A DNA stretch of 64,000 nt, from contig MPSQ01000001.1 in assembly GCA_003260355.1 (NCBI GenBank), positions 799,953 through 863,952 of the forward strand. Direction: 5' to 3'. Under the pieces are notes generated by a model. That model saw only the letters and a list, made by a program, of their open reading frames with translations. It was not told the DNA's origin and did not search any database. The number at the start of each line of letters is the position of its first letter. Position 1 is the stretch's first letter. Of this stretch, positions 31,075 through 42,269 are shown in pieces. This stretch comes from SR1 bacterium human oral taxon HOT-345 (lineage in GTDB: Bacteria; Patescibacteriota; Gracilibacteria; Absconditabacterales; Absconditicoccaceae). Both the position numbers and the translations under genes were made by a program.

Positions 31075-32211
31075 ATGATAGCCGTCTTTGAAGAAATGGT
31101 AGCACACAAACCAACGCTTTTTAATGAAGAACAACTGAATACCCGAGCAAAGCTTCACAAGCTCCAACCGTTCAAGGTCAAGCAAATTCTTTTTGAACTC
31201 TATAAGAACCAGAATACTGAACGAGATGCGATGACTACCCTTTCAAAGGAACTCAGGTCGCAGCTTCAGTCAGACTTTGATCTCTTGGCGATAGAACTCG
31301 TAGAAATGGTAGAAGCTGCAGATACTACGAAATTTGCGTTCAAAACGAGAGATGGGCACCTGATTGAGGCAATCCTTATGTATCACTGGCAGCATGAAAA
31401 ATATGTTCAGAATCAAACTCCTAAACTTAACCGTATCACACTTTGTATTTCCTCTCAGGTCGGCTGTGCAATGCAGTGTCTTTTTTGTGTGACTGGGAAA
31501 TTAGGGTTCAGGAAGAATTTGACCTGGGAAGAGATGATTTCTCAGGTGCTCTTTGCTAATAGCTATATCAAGAAGAGGTTCTGAAAAAAAGAAGACGGGA
31601 CAAACTATAGCGTGAGAAACATTGTTTTTATGGGGATGGGAGAACCGCTTCTCAATTATGATCATACGAAGATGGCGATCAAGCTTATGCTCCAGCAAGA
31701 TAGGCTTTCTCTAGGAAGGAGACATGTTACGATTTCTACGTGCTGAATTATTCCGGGAATTGAGCAGCTTATCAAAGATCAGATTGATGTGAAGCTGGCA
31801 ATTTCCCTCCATGCTCCTAATCAAGAGTTAAGAAATCAGATTATGCCTATCGGGAAGTCTTATCCTTTAGATAAGCTTATGACAACGATTGATCAGTATG
31901 TTGAAGCAACGAACAATAGGATTTTCTATGAATATATTATGATTAAAGATCTAACGGATACTCCTGCATTAGCCCACGAACTCGTCCAGCTTCTCAAAGG
32001 CAGACTCGCTCATATTAACCTCATCCCGTATAATGAAAATCCTGCTATTCATCTCCAAGAAAGTAGTAAGCTAGCTATCGCAACCTTCAAGCAGATTCTC
32101 GAAAGCTGAGGATTAACAGTGACGGTGCGTGATAGCATGGGAAGAGAAGCAAAAGGAGCTTGTGGACAGCTCGGCTATGAGAAAGTGAAGGGACAGCAGT
32201 TAGGCTTTTAG
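31075..32211 (+). CDS. rlmN: RlmN, 23S rRNA A2503 / tRNA A37 methyltransferase
   Basis: A 378-residue radical-SAM enzyme that makes 2-methyladenosine in 23S rRNA and some tRNAs. The cluster motif CAMQCLFC (CX3CX2C) lies near residue 130. FMGMGEPLLNYD, ISTCGIIPGI (Gly is UGA), AISLHAPN and the catalytic-Cys segment KGACGQLGY near the C-terminus complete the family pattern. It shares a bidirectional terminator with the convergent surface protein gene. Confidence 0.95.
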
Positions 32212-32252
32212 ACAGCATTTGCTCCTGTATTAAAAAAATTTTTATTTAAATA

Positions 32253-32290
32253 AAAATCTGACCCTTGAATAAAGATCAGATTTTTTTTAT
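32253..32290. terminator. Bidirectional terminator between rlmN and the surface protein gene
   Basis: AAATCTGA / TCAGATTT inverted pair with eight T's after it and A's before it. The stem is built from two copies of the motif that recurs across the window. Confidence 0.8.
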
Positions 32291-33459
32291 TATTTTCTAC
32301 TGGCTTCACAAGTTATTGGGTTTCCTCCAGAAGGAGACACGCATGTCCAAGTAACTTTTGGACCTCAGCTGATAGGAAATCCTGGGGCTGTACCTGTTAA
32401 GGCAGATCCTTCTCCACAAAACTGGGAGATTGGTCTTCGTGTAGTTTCTGCTTTTTCATATTTTCTTGCTTTATCTCCACATTTTGCAGCTCATTTACAT
32501 GCATTTGCTCAATTTTTACAGACATCATTACAAAGTGTATTATTAGAGACAGATTTTAGTCCATCACTTCACTTCATACAGAGACAAGAAAGGGTATTCC
32601 CTTGGCACGCCCTTCTGAAAATTGTTCCTTCAGGGAAATTATTAGGGTTTGTCTCACTTCACGCTCCCACTCTCAGGGCTCCTCCAATTGTAAGCTGAAT
32701 ATCTTTACTTTTTGCATCACTAGTTCCGACAATCATTCCGTAATCAGCATTCACAAGGAAGGTCCACTGTTTTTTTCAGGTAAGCGTCTCTGGCTTTACA
32801 TTAAATGCAAAGATTCCTCAAGAAGCAATCTCTACATTTGATCCCAAGACGAAAGATTCTGAGGCTCCAGGTTGGATTTTAACATTAGAGCCTCCATAAG
32901 CGGCAGAGTTTTCTGCATTAATAATAACATTTGTCGCAGCCACTGCAACCGCACCAGATGCCTCGATTCCCAAGGTTGCTTTGGTCGAAGAAAGGATTAC
33001 TCCGTTTGGAGCCTGATTGTTATTTTCGCTTCCTCAGAAGATAACGGCATTATTGGTATCTTTTTGTTGTCCGCCAGTAGATGCTGTATTATTCTTTCCC
33101 CCAACGAGGAAAGATCATTCTCCAGCGGTATTTTTATTTCCTACCCCTGCAATAATAGAACTATTCTCATCGGTAGTATTGTTGAGTTTTTCCATCTTAT
33201 CTACTTTCCCTCACTGCCCTAAAACTACAGAGGCAATTCCGAGTGTCGTCCCTCAGGTATTCATCAGTCACACTTTACTCACCTTCCCCTCCTTTTTTTG
33301 ATTGAGGTGCACCTCCTTGATATGCTGAATAGCTGTAAATCTATTCGTGCCAATCGTAATTGGAGTGTTTGATTGAGCAAGGACTCAAGAAACTGCCAAC
33401 GTGAGCGTCAACGCTCCTCAAAGCAAGAGGAGTTTGTTTGTAGCAAGATTTTTCATCAT
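32290..33459 (-). CDS. Surface protein with YadA-head-like repeats and a Cys-rich C-terminus
   Basis: A 389-residue protein. A signal peptide precedes about 200 residues of short Gly/Asn/Ala/Ser repeats such as ENSSIIAGVGNKNTAGEGSF and NNAVIFGGSENNN. These look like the left-handed beta-roll head of trimeric autotransporter adhesins (YadA). A smooth middle part leads to a C-terminus with about thirteen cysteines ending VTWTCVSPSGGNPITC. That last module resembles the W-x-C ... C-S-A modules of the 43.5-kb adhesin. No membrane anchor is seen. About fifteen UGA codons read as Gly hold the frame. Confidence 0.7.
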
Positions 33460-33535
33460 ATTCACAGATTAAAGAATAAACAATGAACTTTCACTGCCTC
33501 AAGTATACAGATATTTTCAGATAATGCAATTTTTT

Positions 33536-33572
33536 TAAAAGAAAATAGCGTCCCTTGATAAAGAAACGCTCT
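33536..33572 (-). terminator. Terminator of the MacAB-type operon
   Basis: On the minus strand AGCGT / ACGCT closes a loop, followed by ATTTTCTTTT. Confidence 0.5.
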
Positions 33573-33647
33573 GATCCAAAGTTTTGACGCAGGAATTAAA
33601 AGCTTCACTAGAAAGAAATCTGATGCTTTTCATCAGGAGACAACAAA

Positions 33648-34148
33648 TTATTTTGCTCCCGTTAGGTATTTCCCTTTGAACTGCTGATAAACGAAGTCGA
33701 GCTCTTTGTCGAGCTTTGCGAGTTCCGCCTGTAGCTTCATAGCATTTGCCGAAATTTGCTGACTATCCTTTCTATAAAACTCCGTTGCATCTCCAGAAAG
33801 ATTCACCAAGAGCCTTACCGTCGGATATTCATGCTGCATAAAAGCGGTTCTTACCCCGGAAATATAAGCTACAATCCCTGCTTTGAAGCCCTCATCAGGA
33901 ACTCCAGGATAGGTTTCGGCGTCAGTAATGAGTTGCTGCAGTTTTTGAATGGTAGCTTGGTAGGTTTCTTCTAAGTCAATCTTGCTATATTCTTTATTTA
34001 AGATCTGATAATAATTTTCGAGGGTCTCAACGGACTGTTCCTGGAAAGTAAGGAGCTGATTATTATATTTTTGGATATCGACCTGAGGCTTACGAAAGGA
34101 GCACCCTGCAACAAGAAGAACAAAGAGAAGAAATCAGATTTTTTTCAT
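33648..34148 (-). CDS. Lipoprotein encoded with the MacAB-type exporter
   Basis: A 166-residue protein with a lipoprotein signal MKKIGFLLFVLLVAGC (UGA gives the first Gly; lipobox VAGC at Cys16). The mature part is a helical, coiled-coil-like chain (LQQLITDAETYP, KLQAELAKLDKELDFVYQQF). It is the last gene of the exporter operon, 75 bases after the permease stop, so it may be an accessory part or a client of that system. No domain recognised. Confidence 0.7.
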
Positions 34149-34222
34149 TTTGTAAGGCGTAAGAATAAAGGACGATACGGTTCCTGCTTCTGGGAAGGAT
34201 TCCTGAATAGCTTCCTGAGTTC

Positions 34223-35467
34223 TTATTCAAATCTCAATGCATCGATAGGCTTGAGTTTCGCAGCTTTTCTCGCAGGGAGGATTCAGAACACAATTCCTGT
34301 GAGTGTCGTAATAAGAAAAGTTGTCATCATAATACTTTGATCAATTTCTGCACTCAATCCTAATCCGCTATTTGGGTCTCAGAGGAGCTTATTCACAAAA
34401 TACACGATACCATAGCTCAATAAAAAGGCTATAAATCCTCCTATCAAGGTAATAACCACAGACTCTACAAGAAACTGGATAATAATATCTTTATTCAAAG
34501 CCCCGATTGCCTTTCTGATTCAGATTTCTCTTGTTCTTTCTGTTACGGAAACGATCATAATATTCATCACCCCAATTCCTCCAACAAGCAGAGAAATCGC
34601 TCCCATTACCAAAAGGAAGAGCTTCATCCCCTGAAGAGATTGTTTCATTTGATCAACCATCTCTGCGTAGCTGTGGACTTTGAATCCCGCATCGCTTATT
34701 GAGGTTTTATTGTATTTTTTGAGGAGAAGATAGCTGATCCTCTTCTGCCAGAGTTTGTTATCTCCATCAGGTGGGAGGAAAACATCAAAAGAATCAATAG
34801 TATTTTTGTGGAGAATCCTTTCTGTAACTGTGGTATCCGGAAAATAAGCTTGAGCTCATCGGTCATACTCTTGTTTCGGTAAAACTCCTACAATAGTAAA
34901 CTCTTTACCGTTATAGATGAATTTTTTCCCTATTGCGCTTCCATTTTTGAAGAACTTGCTCTTGAACGTTTCGTTAACCACGGCAACGAAACTCTTGCTA
35001 TCGTAATGCTCCTTGGAAAAGAGAGTTCCTTCAGCTGCTTTCTTTTCATTGAGAGTAAACCGAAGTTCTGGAACACCAACCCCCATCACCATATCTGATT
35101 TTTGTTTTATTTTTACCTGTCAACCAGGGGTTTCTATTTGATAGGTAATTTTTCAGCTTAGGTCTGGGAAATATTTTTCTATATAGTCGATGATCGTTTT
35201 ATCAAATTTTACTGCCTGGATGTAGCCTCACGGTTTATCTTCTTTGTCATCTCGGGCATTGTAGCCTCCATCAGAAGAGACTGATATTTTATTTTTTGCG
35301 AAATCCCCCATCGTTTTGGTGATAGATTTCTCTGTTCATTGCCCGATCGCCATCATCACCACAACGGAAGCCATTCCGATGATAATCCCGAGCGTACTCA
35401 AGCCAGATCTCATTTTGTTGGCCATAATGGTCTTTCGAGCATCTACAAAGTAGGAAAAGAACCTCAT
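34223..35467 (-). CDS. MacB/FtsX-type ABC transporter permease
   Basis: A 414-residue protein. N-terminal helix in [20 protein letters not shown], a large extracytoplasmic MacB core domain ([11 protein letters not shown] ... [13 protein letters not shown]), then three C-terminal helices with [21 protein letters not shown], the FtsX signature. Such permeases move conformational signals from an ATPase to extracytoplasmic cargo such as peptides or lipoproteins rather than making a membrane channel. UGA codons are read as Gly at seven or more sites, including TREIGIRKAIG. It begins 28 bases after the ATPase gene. Confidence 0.9.
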
Positions 35468-35495
35468 ATTTTCTCGCTAATATCTAAGGTAAAAG

Positions 35496-36188
35496 TTAAT
35501 TTTCGACAAAAAGTCAGTCTTTGATACGGATCGTTTTATTTGCATAGCTCGCAACATTTGCGTCATGGGTAATCAGAAGAATTGTTCTTCCCTGTTCAGC
35601 ATTTAATTTTTTAAAAAGCTCCATTACCTCTATTCCTGTCTTGGAATCCAAAGCTCCTGTTGGCTCATCTGCGAGCAAAAGTCCTGAATCTGTCACTAAT
35701 GCCCTTGCAATACACACCCTCTGCTGTTGACCTCCAGAAAGTTGGTTTGGAAGAGCTTTTTCTCTCCCCTCAAGTCCTACGAGTTTAAGTGCAGCATAGG
35801 CCCTCTCCTTAGCTTCTCCTGAAGGAATTCCCATATACGAAAGTGGAAGAACCACCTGCTCTCGTGCTGACATTCTTTTGAGCAGATTATAGCCCTGAAA
35901 GATGAATCCGATTGTTGTTCTGCGGATCATCGATTGCTGGTCTGGAGTCAGATTTTTTACCTCTTTCTTACGGAGAAAATAAGAGCCAGAAGTCTGAACA
36001 TCAAGAAGTCCGACGATATTCATCAAGGTGGATTTCCCGCACCCTGACGGTCACATAATGGAAATAAAGTCTCCATCATGAATATCAAGATCAACTCCTC
36101 TTAGAGCATATACTGGCTCTGTCATCTTTCCTCCATAGGTTTTTGTGATTCCCTTAAGTGAAATAAAATCTGATGTTGCTTCTACCAT
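35496..36188 (-). CDS. MacB/LolD-type ABC transporter ATPase
   Basis: A 230-residue ATPase. Walker A is GPSGCGKSTLM (first Gly is UGA), Q-loop FIFQGYNLL, signature LSGGQQQRVCIARAL, Walker B LLLADEPTGALD and H-loop LLITHD. It fits the MacB/LolD/FtsE group that partners FtsX-like permeases. The apparent end at 35514 is UGA; the true stop TAA is at 35496-35498 and adds GLFVEN. Confidence 0.93.
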
Positions 36189-36226
36189 TATGATAATCAC
36201 AAAAGAATAAAAGTTTTTGGTAATTT

Positions 36227-38299
36227 TTACATTGAATATTCATAACTCATACTACCATCCGCCTCTGTCGTTATATTTCCATCTTTTGGTCAGCCCATAC
36301 TGCCAACACCCACATTCCCTGCAGAAATATCGTTCATATAGAATCCCTTTATCGTATCACCAAGCTTAAGACCAGAAAGAACTACCGTGTTCATTTCATC
36401 AGCAATTCCTACTTCTACGACCTGATCAACTCGCTGTTCTCCCTTTTTGAGACGCACGATTTTTTCTCAGAGTTCGTTGTCTGCAAGTGCAGGATTAGGA
36501 ACGATTAGCTTTCCTTTTGCTTCTTCAAGGGTTACCTTTACTGTCGCACTCATTCCTCCTAGAATCTTTTCCTCAGGATTATTTTTTTGGAAAACTACTT
36601 TAGCTTTGTAGGAATTTCCCTCTGGCATCGTATCAATTTCAGAGAAAACTCATGAATATACTTGGTCTGGGAAAGCACCAACAGAAACCTGGACTTTCAT
36701 TCCTTGCTGGATCTTTACGATATCAAGCTGATCCACCTCAATTTTTACCTCAAGAAGATCTGGTGTCTCTACATAGATGTATTTTTGATTATCATTTGTA
36801 GAGTTTGTATCAATACTGTCTCCAACCTGCATATCAAGTTTGGTTACTCTTCCATCGAAATTTGCAATAATTTTGTATTCATCATACTGCTTCATCAATG
36901 TTGTCAGTTCAAACTGCGCATTGTCAATTTCATTCTGGACTCTCTGAATTTCGTCTTTTTCTGTGCTTCACTCTCTTGCCTTTTCTAAATCAACCTTTGC
37001 GTCTTTGATCTTTTTTTCAAGTTCTGCAGTAGAAACCAGCTGCTGTTTCTGATTTACTTCTAGTTCTAGTTTTTTCTTTTGGAGAGCAAGTTTGAGATTT
37101 TCTAGCTCGATCTTTAGTTTTTCAACCTTGTCTGCTGCATCTTCAATAGTCGTGTCTGAATCTTTGAGTCAAGCCAAGGTTTCAACTGCTGAAGTATATT
37201 TATCTATGTAGTCATATCCGAGTTTTTCCAAAGGAGCTCAAAAAGAATTCATATAGCCATCTATCTGTGATTTTGATAGAGAGCCTTCTGATTCAATACT
37301 TGCATTAAACATCTCATAGTTTATTTTTCATCGATTCCTTAGATCAGCACCTAACTCTTTGAAAACAGTATATCCTGAAAGAATCTTGTTTTCAGTCAGC
37401 TGACCAACCGGAATCTTTGAAAATTCAGTATAAAGATCATTAAGTCTTGCCTTATATGCATAGACTTTTCGGAACTGCTCTTTTGACTGAGCAATTAATG
37501 CCGTATTTTTTGCTCCAATATAGGTATTCATTTCTTCTCCTTTGTATTGGTCAGTTAGTTTCATCACCGCATCAAAATTATCTAGCGTAGATTGCAAAGC
37601 ATTTGCTTCCTCACGAAATGCTCTCACCAATTTTTCCATAGAAGTGTTTCTGGTTCTTACGTTCTTGGAAACTGCTAAGTCTGCATTCGTTGCTCCTGCC
37701 TTTCCTGATAGGAGCTGAGCATAATCAGTCTGGGCTTCTTTGAGGTCTTTCTCCTTTTCTCTAATTTGCCTTTCTGCTTCTTCAAGATCAAATTTTTTGG
37801 TCTGATCATCAAGCTGCTGTTCACTTGGCAAGGTTTGTTTTTGCATGACCAAAAGATCATAGGCTGCCTGTGCTTTAAGGAGTTCAAGCTTTTGATCTGA
37901 TTTATCGAGAATTTTCTTGAGCTCAAGCTGCTTATTTTTTAGGTCCTTTTTTGCTGATTCAACCTTTCTATCAAGATCGTCTGTCGTAATTGTCGCTAGA
38001 ACATCTCATTTTTTCACATTAGCTCAGATTTTGGTCCTTACGCTTGTTACTCTTCCTTTATTGACAAATGTCAATTTTTGAGCGTTTGCAAATTGGGTCG
38101 TTCCCTGAAGGTTTAGCGTTTTTTCTACGTCTCAGGTGATTACTTCATAATCTGTACTCACAAAAGGCTGGTTTCCTCCTTGTTTTCCGTAAAAATGCTT
38201 GTATCCATAGATGGCTCATCCGATCAATACCACCAAAAAGAAGGCAACCCATCGCTTATTCCTCCATAGCATAGCAAAAAATCCTTTAAAAACACTCAT
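36227..38299 (-). CDS. MacA/HlyD-type membrane fusion protein with a very long coiled coil
   Basis: A 690-residue protein, against about 370 for typical MacA. One N-terminal membrane helix (AFFLVVLIGGAIYGYKHF) is followed by a lipoyl-like half (VRTKIGANVKKGDVLATI). About 400 residues of alternating charged helices follow, with Leu heptads (AERQIREKEKDLKEA, KLEKKIKDAKVDLEKA-type segments). The second lipoyl half is NFDGRVTKLDMQVGDSI, followed by beta-barrel and membrane-proximal domains. It is the first gene of an operon with the ATPase, permease and lipoprotein. The extra length would make a much longer adaptor hairpin. Confidence 0.88.
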
Positions 38300-38420
38300 C
38301 AGTTCAAAATGAAACAAAATAAAAGATCTGATTTTTTTACTTTTTATTATCGTAAGAAAAACATCTAACGTGACATTTTATTTTTTCAGAAATCAAATAC
38401 AAGAAAAAAGTGTTTGTTGC

Positions 38421-38448
38421 TTGACAATTTCCCTTAAATTAATAGAAT
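38421..38448 (+). promoter_or_regulatory. Promoter of the cytidylate-kinase-like gene
   Basis: Perfect TTGACA (38421-38426), 16 bases, TAGAAT (38443-38448), 28 bases before the ATG. Confidence 0.65.
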
Positions 38449-38475
38449 TATGGTGTTTATTTTATCAGGAAGATA

Positions 38476-39027
38476 ATGATTATTACACTCTGAGGAAAAG
38501 CCGGAAGCGGGAAAGGAACTGTTTCCAAACTTTTAGCACAAGAACTAGACTATGAAATCATCTCTATCTGAACACTCAAAAGAAAGATCGCAGAAGAAAT
38601 GGGATTAAGCATTTCAGAGTTTAATCTCTTGTGAGAAAAGGCTGAGAACCAGAGAGAATTTGACCTAAAATATGAAGAATATCAAAAAAGTCTTCCACTT
38701 GAGAGTAGAATTATTCTAGAGAGTAGACTTGGATTCCTCTGTCAACCAAAGGCTTTTAAGGTTTTTTTGGATGTTCGTGATGAGGTCGCAAGTGAAAGAA
38801 TCCGCAAAGATCAGAGAACTACCGATCAATTCTCTTCAAAAGATGAGGCTTTATCTGCGACAAAAAAAAGGAATGCTGACGATAGAGCCAGATTCCTTTC
38901 TCTTTATGAAGTTGATCTCTGGGATGATAGGAATTATGATCTCAAAATAGATACAAGCGACCTCTCTGCTGAACAAGTTTGCTCTAGGATTATCGCCAGA
39001 TTTAGCGAAATAGTCCCTATTAAATAA
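38476..39027 (+). CDS. Cytidylate-kinase-like nucleoside monophosphate kinase
   Basis: A 183-residue P-loop kinase. GGKAGSGKGTVSKLLAQEL at the N-terminus (first Gly is UGA) and YEIISIGTLKRKIAEEMGLS resemble the compact CMP kinases of archaea and some bacteria (cytidylate kinase-like family). RLGFLC, VRDEVASERIRKDQRT and YDLKIDTSDL continue that pattern. It probably phosphorylates CMP/dCMP, though the exact nucleotide cannot be read from sequence. It converges on gatB with only ~50 bases between. Confidence 0.8.
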
Positions 39028-39080
39028 GGTCCCAGCAGTAAGCTGTATATCAGCAAAAGTCTGATTAAAAATACTGACTC

Positions 39081-40523
39081 TTAGCCTAATTCTGAGAGTA
39101 GGATTTGGGTGATTGCTTGAGGATTCGCTTTTCCCTGCGTTTTCCTCATTACTTGCCCTACAAAAAATCCTATAACACTGGTTTTCCCTGCTTTATACTG
39201 ATCAAGGATTGCTGGATTCTCGTCTATAACCTCTTTACAAAAAGCTCTTAAATCAGATTCTGAGATCTCTGGACTATCAAAGCCTTTTTCCTTGATGATA
39301 TCAGATGCTGAAGCTCCCGTTTGGAGCATTTCTTCCATGATGAGTTTGAGTTGATTGTCAATCAGTTTTCCTTCTTTTGCAATGTTGAAAAACTCAATCA
39401 ACTGCTCTTGGTCGATAGGAAGCTCGGTAATATTCACAAAATGTGCCGTCATATAGCCGCTTATCTGCCCAGCAATCCATTTCGCTACGAGTTTCGGTTC
39501 AAACCCTGCATGTATCAGCTGCTTGAAAAAAGTAAGCGTTGGATATTCACTAATTAAAGCATTGATAAACTCCTTGTGAAATCAGTATTCTGACTTCATT
39601 TTTTTAATTTCTTGAAAAGGGATAATCAACTCAGCTTCCTCCACCTTTTTAAGAAGCTGCTCATCAAGATAAAGCGGAAGCAAATCTGGCTCTGGGAAAT
39701 ATCTGTAATCAAGCGCGTCTTCTTTACTTCTCATCGCAAAAGATTGTCACTTAAGATCATCTCGTCTCCTCGTCTGCTGCTGAATTTCTTCTCCTGTTTC
39801 TCGGCATTTTGCCTGTCTTATCACTTCAGCATCTATTGCTCTTTTTATAGCGGAAAAGGAGTTGATATTTTTGAGTTCTACCCTCGTTCCTAGAGGATCA
39901 GATTTTTCTTTTCTAATGGAAACATTGACATCGACTCTCATTTGCCCCCTTTCCATATCTGCATCTGAAAGGTTATTTCGTTTTGCAATTCTTTGGATTT
40001 CTTTGGCAAACTCTACAGCTTGTTCTGCGCTGGTAAAATCAGGTCCCGTCACGATTTCAATCAACGGAGTCCCGGCACGGTTAAAGTCTAGCAACATTGC
40101 TCCTCCCTGATGAAAAGCCTTCGCAGTATCACATTCTAGATGGGCGTCTGAGATTCTTACCTGTTTCTCCTCTTCATAATTTGCAAAGAAAAAAGAAAGT
40201 GTTCCTTTTACGTTAATTGGCGTATAGAGCTGAGTAATTTGGTATCCCATTGGCAAATCTGGATAGAAATAGGATTTTCTATCAAAATATGAAGGATTAT
40301 TGAATTGGCATTGCAGAGCCTTTCCTAGCAGAAGTGCCTTCTGTACGACCTCTGCACTGAGCTGAGGCAATGCTCATGGCTGTCAAGTACATACCGGACA
40401 AATAGTGGTGTTGGGCTGGTTATCTTGAAGGGCTTGTTCATTTTTACATTTACAGAAAATTTTGGTCTGACTTGCGAGCTTTAAGTGAATCTCTAGTCCA
40501 ATAGTAATGAGCGGTTCTTGCAT
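39081..40523 (-). CDS. gatB: Aspartyl/glutamyl-tRNA(Asn/Gln) amidotransferase subunit B
   Basis: A 480-residue subunit of GatCAB, which converts Glu-tRNA-Gln (and Asp-tRNA-Asn) to the correct aminoacyl-t[12 protein letters not shown] at the start, four zinc-ligand cysteines (CKCKN ... CPVC), [28 protein letters not shown] and [12 protein letters not shown] are all present, followed by the C-terminal YqeY-like tail domain. UGA supplies several glycines. gatA and gatC are not in the window. Two tRNA-Gln genes lie 2.5 kb away. Confidence 0.96.
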
Positions 40524-40696
40524 ATTTAGGAGGAAAGAAATGAAAACTGACTGAGAGTATAGCAATTTAAATACCGAAAACAAAAGATTTTTTAAAAAAT
40601 CTGGGATATAAGAAGACACTGACTTGAAAATGCTCTCCACAACAGTATAGATAGAGTGTCTATGGTATAAATTTTTTATCATCTCGTATATTTTGA

Positions 40697-41383
40697 ATGC
40701 ATATTCATCTTGTCAGCATTTTCCCAGAAATCTTTGAAAGTTTCCTTGGGACTTCTCTTATCAAAAAAGCACAGGAAAAGTGAGTACTCGCCTTCTCGTG
40801 CTATAACCCGAGGGAATTTTCTACGGATCCTCACCAACAGATTGATGATTCAGTCTATTGAGGTTGAGATGGAATGCTGATCAAAGCACAACCCATTATT
40901 GATACTGTAGAATTTGTGATCAAGGATAACCAGATAAAAAAATCAGATTTTTCTATTCTTTTTCCAACGCCAACCGAGCAGCTCTTTAACCAAAAAATCG
41001 CTCATGGACTCAGTAAAAAAGAGCATCTCATTTTCATCTGCTGAAGATATGAATGAATTGACTATAGAGCAGAACAATACTTTTGAGATCGCTATCCTGA
41101 CGCCTTTAGAAAGTATTCCATTGGTCCTTTCATAACCCTATGAGGAGAGGGACCAAGTTTGCTCATGATTGAGGCTATTACTAGACTAATTCCTGGAGTT
41201 ATAAAAGAAAAAGGAAGCTGGATTCATGAGAGCTATTCTCCTAGAGATAATATGAGCAATATTGAAGCTCCCAATTATACAAGACCGATTGAAGTCTATG
41301 GGATGAAGGTCCCAGAAGTCTTACTCAATGGCGATGAGGAGGAAATCGCTCAGTGGAGAGAAGAACATAGTATTAACCTCTAA
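40697..41383 (+). CDS. trmD: tRNA (guanine37-N1)-methyltransferase
   Basis: A 228-residue SPOUT enzyme that methylates G37 of tRNAs reading CNN/CGG codons and guards reading frame. Signature segments: IHLVSIFPEIFESFL, YGGGDGMLIKAQP, ICGRYEGID, LGGEGPSLLMIEAITRLIPGV and NIEAPNYTRP. Four glycines in YGGGDG and CGRYEG are UGA codons. It is divergent from gatB with a short spacer. Confidence 0.96.
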
Positions 41384-41410
41384 TTTGCTTTTATTTTTTC
41401 TTCCTTGATT

Positions 41411-41752
41411 ATGGATTCCCTAAAAACAAAATGATACAGGGGAGAGTGAGTCGCTCTTGATTGGTATATTCAAAGGTGATATTGATTCCTTGATAAAAAT
41501 TTTACGATTCGCGGAGGAGAGATTGATCTAATTGTAGAAAATGAGAGCTTTATCGTATTTATTGAGGTGAAGGTTGTAGATAGTATAGAAGAATGGTCTG
41601 GATATCTCTCTGCAAGAAAGCTTCAGGCGATAGAGAGGAGCATAGAAGAATATTGCTACCGTAAATGAATAGAAAAAGAAATCAGACTAGATCTTGTATT
41701 TGTCAAAAATCAACAAGTAATTGAAGTTTTCGAAAATATTAGCAATAGTTAG
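41411..41752 (+). CDS. yraN: YraN family (UPF0102) nuclease-fold protein
   Basis: A 113-residue protein with the PD-(D/E)XK-like core NFTIRGGEIDLIVEN ... FIVFIEVK, which defines YraN/UPF0102. GYRGEGVALDWYIQRGYGFLDK at the start is also typical; its glycines include five UGA codons. Function is not established; a link to recombination or processing of DNA has been proposed for the family. It starts 27 bases after trmD and ends at a terminator, so the two are probably co-transcribed. Confidence 0.9.
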
Positions 41753-41784
41753 AGGCCGAGATTAGGACTGAAAAGTGGGCGAGG

Positions 41785-41810
41785 ATACCTATACCATGTA
41801 GGTATTTTTT
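41785..41810 (+). terminator. Terminator of trmD-yraN
   Basis: ATACCTA / TAGGTAT 7-bp stem followed by T's. Confidence 0.75.
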
Positions 41811-41815
41811 GAATC

Positions 41816-41843
41816 AAAAAAAATCTCAGCTTAAAGCTGAAAT
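41816..41843 (-). terminator. Terminator of the tRNA-rpsT cluster
   Basis: On the minus strand TTTCAGCT / AGCTGAGA around a 3-base loop, followed by eight T's, directly after tRNA-Gly. Confidence 0.75.
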
Positions 41844-41849
41844 CCTTAA

Positions 41850-41926
41850 TGGAGCGGGTGACGGGACTCGAACCCGCAACAGTCTGCTTGGAAGGCAGGC
41901 ACTCTAGCCAATTGAGTTACACCCGC
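41850..41926 (-). tRNA. tRNA-Gly(TCC)
   Basis: Anticodon loop CTTCCAA, acceptor GCGGGTG/CACCCGC, encoded CCA. Reads GGA and, by wobble, other GGN codons. It is not the UGA-reading Gly tRNA that code 25 requires, which would have anticodon TCA. Last gene of the minus-strand cluster. Confidence 0.9.
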
Positions 41927-41985
41927 AAATACAATTTGCAATGTAGAATATATTTTTCTTTACCCTGATTTCAAGTCTTTTTCTA

Positions 41986-42059
41986 TGGGCCTAGCTGGAC
42001 TTGAACCAGCGACCAAAAGATTATGAGTCTTCTGCTCTAACCAACTGAGCTATAGGCCC
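41986..42059 (-). tRNA. tRNA with CAT anticodon, probably Ile2 (lysidine type)
   Basis: Loop CTCATAA; acceptor GGGCCTA/TAGGCCC; no encoded CCA. The 3' half (GGTCGCTGGTTCAAGTCCAG) is close to the AUA-reading tRNA-Ile2 of other bacteria, whose C34 is changed to lysidine by TilS. An elongator Met tRNA is the alternative. Confidence 0.8.
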
Positions 42060-42100
42060 ATACCCAAGGCCCAAAAAAGAAATGAAATTAGGAATCTTAA

Positions 42101-42177
42101 TGGTGGGTGATATAGGACTCGAACCTATGACCCCCTGCTTGTAAGGCAGATGCTCTAGCCAACTGAGCTAATCACCC
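42101..42177 (-). tRNA. tRNA-Val(TAC)
   Basis: Loop CTTACAA, acceptor GGGTGAT/ATCACCC, encoded CCA. Confidence 0.9.
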
Positions 42178-42184
42178 ATTAAAT

Positions 42185-42256
42185 CGGTCTTACGGGGAAT
42201 CGAACCCCGATTAGAAGATTGAAAGTCTCCTGTCCTAGCCGTTAGACGATAAGACC
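42185..42256 (-). tRNA. tRNA-Glu(TTC)
   Basis: Loop CTTTCAA, acceptor GGTCTTA/TAAGACC, discriminator G, no encoded CCA. U34 is a likely MnmA substrate. Confidence 0.9.
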
Positions 42257-42269
42257 ATAAAAGTTAGAG

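Noticed and set aside
41986..42059. Calling the CAT-anticodon tRNA an elongator Met tRNA
   Set aside because: Its 3' half matches the AUA-reading Ile2 type better; Met remains possible and is noted.
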